Shown in pieces: positions 1-7,297 of a stretch of 9,627 bases of DNA. The position numbers were made by a program, and so were the translations under genes. The stretch lies in NCBI GenBank assembly GCA_026709725.1, contig JAPOSK010000043.1:1-9627 (forward strand), in the 5' to 3' direction. The number at the start of each line of letters is the position of its first letter. The stretch's first letter is position 1. The DNA comes from Paracoccaceae bacterium (GTDB taxonomy: Bacteria > Pseudomonadota > Alphaproteobacteria > Rhodobacterales > Rhodobacteraceae). The notes under the pieces are model-generated. The model saw only the letters and a list, made by a program, of their open reading frames with translations, did not search any database and was not told the DNA's origin.

Positions 1-2831
1 AACTCATCGACGACGGACCGCAGCATGTGCCGCTCTTCATTGTCAACAGCCCCCCTGAAGTAGATATCGCGGGAATAAAAGATGCACTCTCGCGATTCAC
101 CGAGGACACGGATTTGTTCGCAGGGGATGATACGGCATCGATTCAAATGCGGAGGAAGGTGGTCATTCAATCCAGGCCAACAATCGGTCAACGGAATGGC
201 ATCTCCTTCACCCAGAAACTCCGGTATTGGATCTGCCAGATCAAACGCTTCCTTGATCTTGTCAGCCATTGGATGTTTTAGCAACTCATCCCGAGCCTCT
301 GGACATCTTGGGGTTGGGTCGAGTGCATCTTCAAATGGAACAATTTGACCGGATGCCGTCTTTATCCGTCCGTAATTTCGGAGAGCATGGATGGACAAAC
401 AGTTGAATGCGAGTTTGGAATATTTGTCCTGAGTTTTATGGCGCATTGTCCATGGAGTGAATGTAGTGTCTTGGGACAACAATTCATTTGTGTACGCAAC
501 CCGCCCTTCATCTGACAATCGCTTCAGGATATCCAGTGGTCCACAACCATCGCATGTCTCGAATTTAAGTAGGCTTTCATGCGGTTTCTTCCCTGTTTCT
601 TTGAAAGCCTTTTCCCGAAACCGGTATTTGCAGACTTTCAAATAAGTCTCAAACTCTGGCTCCCGAGAGAGATCGCGCTTATCTGGTGCCTCGGTGACTC
701 CAAACTTACACAGCAATGCATCGTCCGATTCGTGAAATTGGGAGTCTACAGTGAAGCCCCTGTCCCTTCTATCATCAGGAATGATCTTGCCCGGGCGCAG
801 CACGGAGAAAGTTGGCAGCCAGGTTCCTGCTTGTGTCCGCACTCGCAGTTTTTTGATCAGATTTCCTGCCGAGCCAATTATTCTCTCGACATCTTCTCTC
901 GACAGATCGCGGGAAGCAAGCCAGAACTCCTCGTGCAAAGCCTCGTAAACCTCTTGATCGCAATCGTTTTGCCTCAAGATGCGATGAACAATCGCATCAA
1001 GCCTGCTTTCTGGCGACGGCTCCGTCAAGCCGATTTTCTTCAATGCTTCCAACGTTTCGGAATCTGAAATCAGGTCTGGATGGACACATGATTCCGGATC
1101 TGTGGACTGTTCTCTGTTGAAGCGGTTTTCGGAGGGCAGAAAGATTTCCTGATCATTTGGCTTCACCAAGGTGCCTGCCGCCGTCAAAATGATCTTGCCA
1201 AGTCTCTCTGATCTTTTCTCTTTTGGTATCAATGCCGCTGTTTGCACAGCAGCAATTGATGCTTCCGCGATCTCGTCCGGTTGCCGGTGGTAATCCACAA
1301 GCGCCTCAAGCCACTGGGAAATTTCTGCCCTCGGCGCACTTGGGCCATGGTGGGTATGCAAAAAGTGGTGAGAAGATCGATTGTTGTCAAACAATCTGTC
1401 AATTGCCGCAAGCCGATTGCGTGTCAGTGCCTTGTGGTGGAGCCATTTCCGCGGTCTGCCCGCATAGTCGCTCCATCTCTTGAGCGCATCGTCGCAACCT
1501 TTCAATTCTTTCGGAGGGTAGGAGATATCCCCGATCATTTGCAGATTACAATCCTGATCAGGCACGATATCGCGCCCTTCAAGCAAGGAAAACAATCGAT
1601 CACGAAGTTTGCGAACCAGATCTCCATCACCCGACTCTTCACGGCGTGGCAATGCGTCCAAGTGGCGAGCGGGGTCGTCATTTGACACGAGTTCTGGAAG
1701 TTTCTCCACGATCATTTCGGCGGTCGCGATGATCAGTTCCTTGTTGTAAACCCCGGGCAGCAGGTTCAGGCGATCCTCACTGAGTTTCCATTGCGCGTTC
1801 AATATCCCGGCAACAAGGCTTGGGTTTTCGGTCGGAAAGTGTGCCCAGAAATGACCGGGGCGATCCAATCTGTCGAGCGGTGCAGCCCAGGAGATCAATA
1901 CGTCCTCACCAGACAAATGCCAGTCTTGCCTGGCCTGGGGGGAAAGGCGATGCCTGATATCGAATTTCCGCCAGTGCCGACGCTCGTTTCCAGTATCCAG
2001 GCGAATCTCGGAGTCGCACCGGCTCAACATGAAGCTCCTCGATTCATCTTCGTGCTCAAGTGTCAGATGGCGGACATGTTCCACAAACAGCATGAACTCG
2101 GGTGGAAAGTCTTGAAATTGTTGGACAAGATCCTCCCGCACGCCCGACTTGAGCGGCAAACGGACAATATTTGTCGCCCAGCTCATCAATTCTTCGAGAT
2201 CCTTGTCCGTTCCGATTGACTCATCAGGGTCGAAGGGCTCCGGAAATCGCAGAACTGGACAATGCTCCGGATTATGCTTGTTAGATGCAATTTTTGCGAT
2301 GCGTTGCCGTGCCCTCGTCCTGTCAAATCGAAATGAGACCGAATGGCTGTAGAACTCGGGTGCGTCTGTCACGCCCAAGACAGACTTGAATCCACGCCCA
2401 AACTTGCCGATCTGGGAAGTGCTTCGTTTGCCCGAAACATTATGGAACATCAGTGCCCTGACACCGTCCTCGTCTATGGCGGTGCCATTGTCTGCACAAT
2501 ACAAATATTCTTTCGTCATGCGAACGAGGATGCTCTCGCCTTCTGGCGCTTCAGACAGGGCATCAGCACTGTTCTGAACGAGTTCGAACAGTTGGCGGCG
2601 TGCGTATCCACCCATAAATGCGTCTTGTTCGGTGTTTGCGTGCTCTCTAATGAGCGTGGGCTGACTTTGATATGCATCCAAAGTCTTTTTCACTTGCTCA
2701 GTGATAAATTCACCCAACTGTTCTGATGGTCCTGACCAATCCGATTCCTCGCTGGAAGCAGGGAAACGCGGCCCGGCATCATCAAAGAACTTTCCGCGGA
2801 TTCCTTCCGAAAAATCGTACTCTTCTCTCAT
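1..2831 (-). CDS. Large GHKL/sacsin-like ATPase, partial (C-terminus beyond left edge)
   Basis: A single reading frame runs uninterrupted from an ATG at 2831 to the window edge, giving 943 residues and no stop. The N-terminal domain shows the ATP-binding boxes of GHKL (gyrase/Hsp90/histidine kinase/MutL) ATPases. The N-box is ELVQNSADA at residues 83-91 (E83, N87), the D-x-G box is ADNGT at 113-117, and the glycine-rich lid is GKFGRGFKS at 142-150. The spacing and the text around residues 335-365 (INA-like NAQWKLSEDR, then a YNKEL stretch) resemble sacsin N-terminal and bacterial sacsin-like ATPases rather than HSP90 itself. Beyond about residue 400 I recognise no domain; a lone CDGC pair sits at 760-763. 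The start overlaps the brnT-like stop by 4 nt, so translation is probably coupled; GGA precedes the ATG. GC is lower than in the core genes at the right, suggesting acquired DNA. ATP binding is well supported; the cellular role is unknown, with a defence or stress function only inferred. Confidence 0.9.
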   Translation of the reverse strand, partial: MREEYDFSEGIRGKFFDDAGPRFPASSEESDWSGPSEQLGEFITEQVKKTLDAYQSQPTLIREHANTEQDAFMGGYARRQLFELVQNSADALSEAPEGESILVRMTKEYLYCADNGTAIDEDGVRALMFHNVSGKRSTSQIGKFGRGFKSVLGVTDAPEFYSHSVSFRFDRTRARQRIAKIASNKHNPEHCPVLRFPEPFDPDESIGTDKDLEELMSWATNIVRLPLKSGVREDLVQQFQDFPPEFMLFVEHVRHLTLEHEDESRSFMLSRCDSEIRLDTGNERRHWRKFDIRHRLSPQARQDWHLSGEDVLISWAAPLDRLDRPGHFWAHFPTENPSLVAGILNAQWKLSEDRLNLLPGVYNKELIIATAEMIVEKLPELVSNDDPARHLDALPRREESGDGDLVRKLRDRLFSLLEGRDIVPDQDCNLQMIGDISYPPKELKGCDDALKRWSDYAGRPRKWLHHKALTRNRLAAIDRLFDNNRSSHHFLHTHHGPSAPRAEISQWLEALVDYHRQPDEIAEASIAAVQTAALIPKEKRSERLGKIILTAAGTLVKPNDQEIFLPSENRFNREQSTDPESCVHPDLISDSETLEALKKIGLTEPSPESRLDAIVHRILRQNDCDQEVYEALHEEFWLASRDLSREDVERIIGSAGNLIKKLRVRTQAGTWLPTFSVLRPGKIIPDDRRDRGFTVDSQFHESDDALLCKFGVTEAPDKRDLSREPEFETYLKVCKYRFREKAFKETGKKPHESLLKFETCDGCGPLDILKRLSDEGRVAYTNELLSQDTTFTPWTMRHKTQDKYSKLAFNCLSIHALRNYGRIKTASGQIVPFEDALDPTPRCPEARDELLKHPMADKIKEAFDLADPIPEFLGEGDAIPLTDCWPGLNDHLPPHLNRCRIIPCEQIRVLGESRECIFYSRDIYFRGAVDNEERHMLRSVVDE

Positions 2832-3118
2832 TTTCCAAACTCATATTGTCTGCGCTCGTTTGCTGTGGCTCGACGAGCTGAGATGATTCTTATCAACGCC
2901 CTCCCATTCTCGTCTTCAGTGAACGTATGGGAAACAACCAACATTTTCTGATCCTGTGCAAGGCCGATCGTTAACCAGCGCTCTTCATATAGGCCATGAT
3001 CTTCGTCGAGTACCGACATTGCGAGAGGATCAGCGAAGACCGTTGCCGCGATCTCGAAACTAACCTTGTGCTTCCAAAGGTTGCTCGCAGCCTTGGCGAT
3101 GTCCCAGTCAATACCCAA
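2828..3118 (-). CDS. brnT: BrnT-family ribonuclease toxin (RelE-like fold)
   Basis: A 96-residue protein with the hallmarks of BrnT toxins. The N-terminal IDWDIAKAASNLWKHKVSF stretch (residues 3-21) matches the family's W-D-x-x-K-x-x-x-N-x-x-K-H-x-V-S-F pattern, A-T-V-F-A-D-P follows at 25-31, and the C-terminal R-I-I-S-A-R-R-A-T block with E-R-R-Q-Y is at 77-92. BrnT proteins are small RNases that inhibit translation and normally sit upstream of brnA, whose product neutralises the toxin and represses the promoter. Here no brnA follows: the next gene is the large GHKL ATPase, overlapping by 4 nt. The chosen start is TTG at 3118. It places the conserved WD motif at the usual distance from the N-terminus; an in-frame TGA lies ten codons upstream, with no ATG or GTG between, and the nearby ATG at 3126 is out of frame. 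The ribosome-binding site is weak (a GGGATGG stretch). Family is confident; activity and partner are not shown. Confidence 0.85.
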   Translation of the reverse strand: MGIDWDIAKAASNLWKHKVSFEIAATVFADPLAMSVLDEDHGLYEERWLTIGLAQDQKMLVVSHTFTEDENGRALIRIISARRATANERRQYEFGK

Positions 3119-3149
3119 CGCACCATCCCGCTTAATCCAATCTCACGTT

Positions 3150-3171
3150 GAATTGAAATTGATCTCGATTC
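3150..3171. promoter_or_regulatory. Imperfect inverted repeat, candidate operator upstream of brnT-like gene
   Basis: Two 10-bp arms flank a 2-bp centre and match at 8 of 10 positions; on the minus strand the arms read GAATCGAGAT and ATTTCAATTC. It ends about 31 bp upstream of the TTG start of the toxin gene, where an autoregulatory operator would be expected in a brnTA-type operon. I see no convincing -10/-35 pair to anchor it, so this is a candidate only. If it is an operator, the repressor is not obvious, because no BrnA is visible. Confidence 0.25.
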
Positions 3172-3583
3172 AGAAGTGGGAATGTCCCAATCTCTGCAGA
3201 AAAACAGCACCGGGGAACCTTTGGTCTTCAAGGTGATCAATATCAGATCTGAACATTACCTTACAAACCATTTCCCAGTGACGGGACTGATTCTCCTATG
3301 GCTGACGTTTACCGACATCTCCTGACGCGCCCTGGCTCCCGCACGAGTCGGCCGCCAACCCTCCACCAATCCTCCCCTGGGGCCACCCGTGCCAAGCGGA
3401 GCCGGTTGTCGCCGGTCCGGTCAACAGCCCCGGATGGTCGCCAGGTCGCCGCAGGCGGGACCATGCTGCATCAAACCGGTCTGACGTGAAGGGTACCCGG
3501 ACGGCAGGGACACCCGTCCCGCGCGCGTCCCCAGCTGGCCCCCACAGGATCCCCGGATCATTCCATGGGGGGGGGGGTGCTTC
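3172..3583. other. Intergenic stretch with sharp rise in GC, no gene seen
   Basis: Up to about 3300 the sequence resembles the moderate-GC accessory DNA to its left. From about 3310 it becomes very GC-rich, like the transposase remnant that follows. Several frames are open on both strands (for example 3298-3489 +), but their translations are low-complexity, rich in P, G, R and S, and match nothing I recognise. A run of 11 G residues occupies 3567-3577, just before the recognisable transposase remnant. The stretch may be the badly decayed 5' half or left flank of the insertion sequence. I could not find the IS110 N-terminal DEDD (RuvC-like) domain in any frame. Confidence 0.5.
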
Positions 3584-4281
3584 ATGCGCACACCCACGAG
3601 GGTTGTGTTGGCAGCACGGGCCGTGCCGCCCGCAATGGGGACACTGGCATCCCGGGCCTTCGACAGCCCGGTCCAGCAGATCGTCTTCCAGGAGTACGTC
3701 GATTCCGCCCGGGAGGCCACGCGGCGGGTGGCGGATCTTGAGGATCCGATCCGCACGGCGGCCAAAGACTGGTCGCTGCCCCCGGGGATATGATTGACAG
3801 GGGGGTGACGGACCTGATCAGCCTCCGGTGCATTCATGTCCTGAGCGCCGTGACGATCCTCGCCGAGCTCGGCACCATCACCCGCCTCGACACCCCGCGC
3901 CAGCTGATGGGTTTCCCTAGCCTGGTCCCGAGCGAGCATTCCTCGGGACCCGGGCGCCGCACCGGTGGGATCACCAGGACCGGCAACGGCCATGTCCGGC
4001 GGATCCTAGTGGAAGCCGCATGGAACTCTCGCTTCCCGGCCCGCAAGACGCGCCACCTGCAGGCCAGGGCCCGCCGGGGTGGTGCGGGTGCAGGCCATTG
4101 CTTGGCATGCCCCGCCAAGAGACCCTTTGGGCGCCTCTGTGCGTGCACCAGCCGGCTCAGTGCGGTGCGCAAGCATCAGTGCAGGGTCACCACAGCCGTG
4201 GCCCGGGAGCTTGTGGGCTTCATCTGGGCCATCGTTTGCGAGGTCAACGCGCGACCGCATGCCAGCCGGGCCCTGGCATGA
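3584..4281 (+). pseudogene. IS110-family transposase remnant, N-terminally truncated and frameshifted
   Basis: Pieces of an IS110/IS1111-type transposase are spread over at least two frames. The first piece (3584-3793) carries FDSPVQQIVFQEYVD and a helical linker ending DWSLPP, typical of the coiled middle region. A frameshift near 3780-3790 moves the reading to another frame, which runs to a stop at 4279-4281. That piece has the C-terminal Transposase_20 signature: LSAVTILAELG, then DTPRQLMGF, LVPSEHSSG, RRTGGITRTGNGHVRRILVEAAW, and near the end ARELVGFIWAI. Around 4075-4115 the best match (VQAIAW) jumps briefly to a third frame, indicating further indels. The N-terminal catalytic DEDD domain is missing, so the element cannot encode an active enzyme. 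The long antisense frame at 3421-3993 is its GC-driven shadow. Family assignment is secure; the element's ends cannot be placed. Confidence 0.85.
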
Positions 4282-4515
4282 GGGCCCGGTCCACGACCGT
4301 ATCGGGGTGCAGGCAGCCCGGAAGGAGAACCCTCGTTCGGCCTATGCGGCACGTCCATTGGCCTGTGACCCGCGCTTTTGGAGAGAGGCAGCTCCGTGAC
4401 GAAAGTGACGTCTGGCGGTACCCAACCCACGAATATCAGTGTGATCCACCGTCGCAATCACTGCCTGCATCCCGACACGGTCATGATGTTGCGAGGAGTC
4501 GTATCATTCAATAAT
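4282..4515 (+). mobile_element. Decayed 3' tail of the IS110-family element
   Basis: Past the transposase stop, stretches that often follow IS110-family transposases can be read in two frames: RKENPRSAYAARPLACDPRF then REAAP (ending at 4399), and RDESDVWRYPTHEYQCDPP in another frame. I take this as the downstream end of the same insertion sequence. Base composition falls from GC-rich to AT-richer near 4500, which is my estimate of the right boundary. No terminal repeat or target duplication could be identified; IS110 elements often lack conventional terminal inverted repeats. Confidence 0.5.
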
Positions 4516-4613
4516 AGAGAAATCCCTTGGGTCAATCCATATCAACGTAGATCTGCGAACAAACCATCCGATACCCTTGATATGATAGTGCGGGCGATCT
4601 GCCTGTCTCTGTG

Positions 4614-4637
4614 CCCTGCTTGCAAAAGCAGGCAGGG
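4614..4637. terminator. Stem-loop, possible terminator of the small minus-strand ORF
   Basis: A 10-bp stem (arms at 4614-4623 and 4628-4637, one G-T wobble) closes an AAAA loop on the + strand (TTTT on the minus strand). It begins 7 bp past the stop codon of the small membrane-protein ORF read on the minus strand, which is where a terminator would sit. Neither side has a U-run, so it is not a textbook intrinsic terminator; it could equally be a mRNA-stabilising hairpin. Confidence 0.45.
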
Positions 4638-4644
4638 GTGGTGG

Positions 4645-4863
4645 TCAGGAAGGTAGTCCGATTAGAATGCCGAGAACGGTAACGGCAAGGCCTATCATTC
4701 CGGCGACCGCAAGCAGCATCCGTGTTTCGCGCTTGGCCATGTCTTCCCGCAGGAGAGCCCAGCCCTTATCGTAGCGTTCGTCCATCGTATTCATGCGCTC
4801 CTCCAGTCGGGCCATACGCTCACGCCATTCATCTGAGCCATAGCCTCGCTCTGTCTCTGCCAT
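4645..4863 (-). CDS. Small coiled-coil protein with one C-terminal membrane segment
   Basis: A 72-residue hypothetical protein. Residues 12-47 are highly charged with heptad-like spacing (EWRERMARLEERMNTM and following), suggesting a helical coiled coil, and residues 49-70 form one hydrophobic segment (LLAVAGMIGLAVTVLGILIGL) ending two residues before the C-terminus. This layout, cytoplasmic coil then C-terminal anchor, is shared by several small families such as XhlA-like and DUF1640-like proteins, but I cannot assign one. I chose the ATG at 4863, which has an AGG a few bases upstream; a GTG at 4881 would add six residues (MPFCRH). The gene stands alone between the IS remnant and a gene-poor stretch, with a hairpin just past its stop. 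The clear amphipathic-then-hydrophobic pattern argues for a real gene rather than a chance frame. Confidence 0.6.
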   Translation of the reverse strand: MAETERGYGSDEWRERMARLEERMNTMDERYDKGWALLREDMAKRETRMLLAVAGMIGLAVTVLGILIGLPS

Positions 4864-5227
4864 ATGCCTGCAGAATGGCACACAAGGCGGTCATCGTCAG
4901 ATCCTTTTTGAAACGGTATCGATATGCATCACGTGCCATATTTGCTCCCAATCATGCAAACTCTGACAAATCATCTTGGAAATCTGTGCGTAATTTTCAA
5001 GATTTATTTAAAAACCATTCCATGCCCATGATCCGCACCATGTTCAGATTTGTCAATGAAAACGCCCCAGACCAGTAACAGTTTCTCTTGCTTCTGCATC
5101 AGCATCCATCCCGATCACATTGACTGTGTGCCATGCATGGAGAAAACAGGTTTGCCACAGTTCAGCCAGATCAGGGAAAGCGCCGGCACATTTTTCGATC
5201 CCCACGCCCACTCTGAGGTGCAATGCC

Positions 5228-5242
5228 CCGGTTTTGAACCGG
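5228..5242. repeat. Short palindrome (6-bp arms, 3-nt loop)
   Basis: CCGGTT and AACCGG arms flank TTG. It lies 9 bp from a second, longer hairpin (5252-5275) in sequence without a gene, so the two may act as a unit, for example a repetitive extragenic element or an RNA structure. No other copy is obvious in this window. Confidence 0.4.
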
Positions 5243-5251
5243 AGCAAGGGT

Positions 5252-5275
5252 CGGGTTCATGCGGGAATGAACCCG
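5252..5275. repeat. Perfect 9-bp inverted repeat with 6-nt loop
   Basis: CGGGTTCAT pairs perfectly with ATGAACCCG around a GCGGGA loop. No U-run follows on either strand, so a Rho-independent terminator is unlikely, and no gene ends nearby. Together with the palindrome at 5228-5242 it forms a compact double-hairpin block. Confidence 0.45.
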
Positions 5276-5905
5276 GCGGTCCATCACATTTTCGATCAGG
5301 ATAGCCGCCAAGCCACGCCATCCTGCACTCCTGTGAGCGGCCTTTCATGACGATGCGGCAACTGGGCATGTCGCAGAGTGCGAGGGCGGAACAGTTTCAT
5401 CGTGCTGTCTTCAGTCCGGTTGGATGCAATCAGGATGACCATGTGAAGAATTTTGGTTTCATGATGGATCATCGTCAGGGTCATTGGGACACGGCTCCGG
5501 CCCATGATCCCTGTCATGCCGGGGGCAGTGATTTCACACGATGCCACCAACCGGGTCCTAATGGCAGAACTGTCGATTCCACACGTGAGGATCCCAAGCA
5601 TCTGGTGAAGTATGCCGGGCCGCCGCGCAATCGTGCGAAACTCGGCCCCGAACAGACTGTTGATGCAGTCCCGGGATGGCCCCGGACGGCGAGGGAGCAT
5701 GATATGCCAGCCCCGTTGCAGAACCGTGTCCTGCGCACGCTTCGCCTTTGCCGGCCATTGACCCGATTCGCATTCCATCTGTCATGCGGATAGAGATGGC
5801 AGGAGGAATCGAAAAGCGAACGAGATGCCTTCATTGGCGGTGCCGTGACTGAATCTTGCCGGAAATGTTTTCGTGAACCCCCTTTAGTGACCGCGAAGCA
5901 GCCAG

Positions 5906-7297
5906 ATGCCAGACTCCAGACCGTCCTGTGATGAAGTGACCATGCCGTGCCGGGCCATGCCGTCGCGGGGTCTGGTCGGGCGGGCGCATGTTCCGGGTGA
6001 CAAGTCGATTTCACACCGTGCGGTGTTGACGGGATCATTGTGCGTGGGCGAAACCCGCATCAGGGGATTGCTGGAAGCCGATGATGTCATGGCGACAGTG
6101 GGGGCCTGTCGGCAGATGGGGGCATGGATTGCAACGGACGGCGATGGCAACTGGACTGTGAGTGGTGTCGGTGTCGGTGGCTTTCTTGAACCGGAAGACA
6201 TTCTTGATTGCGGCAATTCCGGTACCGGTGTGCGCTTGCTCATGGGGGCTCTGGCAACATCGCAGGTCACGGCAATCCTGACCGGAGACGCATCACTCCG
6301 TTCACGACCGATGGATCGTGTTGTTGACCCGCTTGCGGAATTCGGAGCCCGCTTTCGGGGCAGGCTGCACGGCAGGCTGCCCCTGACAATGACGGGCGCG
6401 CCCCTGCCGATTCCGGTGACGTATGCATTGCCGGTCCCTTCTGCTCAGGTCAAGTCAGCGATCCTTTATGCCGGCCTCAATTGCAGGGGGCGGACGACGG
6501 TGATCGAGGATGCCCCGACACGGGACCATACCGAGCGCATGCTTGCGGCATTTGGGGCAGACCTTTCAGTGGAGATGGATGGAGCAGAACGACAGATTCA
6601 CGTCCGGGGTCATGTCGAGATGGTGCCACAGTCACTGACTGTGCCGGGGGATATCTCATCGGCGGCTTTCCCGCTGGCTGCGGGTCTGATGACGGAAGAT
6701 GCGGACATTGTGCTGCCCGGCATTGGGGTGAATCCAACACGGACCGGTTTGCTGACAACGCTGGATGAAATGGGGGCCGGAATTGTGATTGAGAATGAGC
6801 GCCAGGCTGGTGGTGAGCCGGTCGCCGATCTTCGAGTCCGATCACAGGATCTGGTGGGTGTTGATGTTCCACCTGAGCGATCGCCAACCATGATTGACGA
6901 ATATCCAATCCTTGCTGCCGTCGCAGCGTGTGCGGAAGGGGATACCGTCATGCGGGGAATCGCCGAGTTGCGGGTCAAGGAATGCGATCGGATCGCAGCA
7001 ATGGTTGAAGGACTGGAGCGGTGCGGTGTCAGGATCACCGAACATGAAGACGGGATGACGGTGCACGGACGGGGGGCCGGTTCGGTGTCCGGAGGTGCTG
7101 TCTGCCGGACATTTCATGATCACCGGATCGCAATGAGTTTCCTGTGTTTGGGACTGGCAGCCAAAGCACCGATTGGTGTGGATGATGCCCGACCGATCAG
7201 GACCAGTTTCCCCGGGTTCATCGGTCTGATGGAAAGCCTTGGAGCCGAGTTTGTTCAAGCGGGTCATGCAGAGGGCGGTGTCACGATTTGCGCGTGA
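5906..7297 (+). CDS. aroA: 3-phosphoshikimate 1-carboxyvinyltransferase (EPSP synthase)
   Basis: This 463-residue enzyme joins shikimate-3-phosphate and phosphoenolpyruvate to form EPSP, the sixth step of the cytoplasmic shikimate pathway to chorismate and aromatic amino acids. Visible motifs are [10 protein letters not shown] (29-38, catalytic-site K33), GNSGTG (103-108), [10 protein letters not shown] (127-136), SAQVKSA (179-185), RDHTE (206-210), PTMIDEYP (327-334, general acid/base D331), RVKECDR (356-362) and DHRIAM (405-410). The overall wording and length resemble class II alphaproteobacterial enzymes such as Agrobacterium CP4, but the PEP-site position after N-S is Gly106, where CP4 has Ala. 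The domain begins near residue 21, so the first ATG leaves an extra N-terminal stretch; ATGs at 5942 (residue 13) or 5957 (residue 18) are plausible starts, and none has a strong ribosome-binding site. The gene stands alone on the + strand, and its last 17 bp overlap the end of convergent trmB. Identification is certain; the start is not. Confidence 0.97.
   Translation: MPDSRPSCDEVTMPCRAMPSRGLVGRAHVPGDKSISHRAVLTGSLCVGETRIRGLLEADDVMATVGACRQMGAWIATDGDGNWTVSGVGVGGFLEPEDILDCGNSGTGVRLLMGALATSQVTAILTGDASLRSRPMDRVVDPLAEFGARFRGRLHGRLPLTMTGAPLPIPVTYALPVPSAQVKSAILYAGLNCRGRTTVIEDAPTRDHTERMLAAFGADLSVEMDGAERQIHVRGHVEMVPQSLTVPGDISSAAFPLAAGLMTEDADIVLPGIGVNPTRTGLLTTLDEMGAGIVIENERQAGGEPVADLRVRSQDLVGVDVPPERSPTMIDEYPILAAVAACAEGDTVMRGIAELRVKECDRIAAMVEGLERCGVRITEHEDGMTVHGRGAGSVSGGAVCRTFHDHRIAMSFLCLGLAAKAPIGVDDARPIRTSFPGFIGLMESLGAEFVQAGHAEGGVTICA

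Larger units (their letters stand above)
4864..5905. other. Gene-poor stretch of about 1 kb upstream of aroA
   Basis: I find no gene I can support here. The part up to about 5080 is AT-richer, with A/T runs near 4990-5010, and may hold the promoter of the small minus-strand ORF. Two hairpins lie side by side at 5228-5242 and 5252-5275. From 5296 to 5793 both strands stay open for long distances (160 codons minus, 148 codons plus), but neither translation resembles a known protein and neither has a good ribosome-binding site; this may be a relic of a former gene. A perfect AGGAGG at 5801-5806 is not followed by a usable start. The aroA promoter should be in the right half, but no clear -35/-10 pair stands out. 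Confidence 0.5.

Noticed and set aside
27..2726. Many short + strand ORFs across the left 2.7 kb
   Set aside because: They are shadows of the single continuous minus-strand ATPase frame, which spans the whole stretch and explains the codon pattern.
2971..3240. 89-codon minus-strand ORF starting at 3240
   Set aside because: It overlaps the brnT-like gene in another frame and resembles nothing; the BrnT motifs are unambiguous in the chosen frame.
3421..3993. 190-codon minus-strand ORF
   Set aside because: It is antisense to the IS110 transposase remnant in very GC-rich DNA, its translation is low-complexity, and the + strand pieces match a known family.
5801..5830. Perfect AGGAGG followed by an ATG at 5824
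   Set aside because: The spacing of 17 nt is too long and the frame ends after seven codons; it does not lead into aroA.
6477..7267. Minus-strand ORFs within aroA, including two of 141-143 codons
   Set aside because: They are antisense shadows of a fully conserved aroA.
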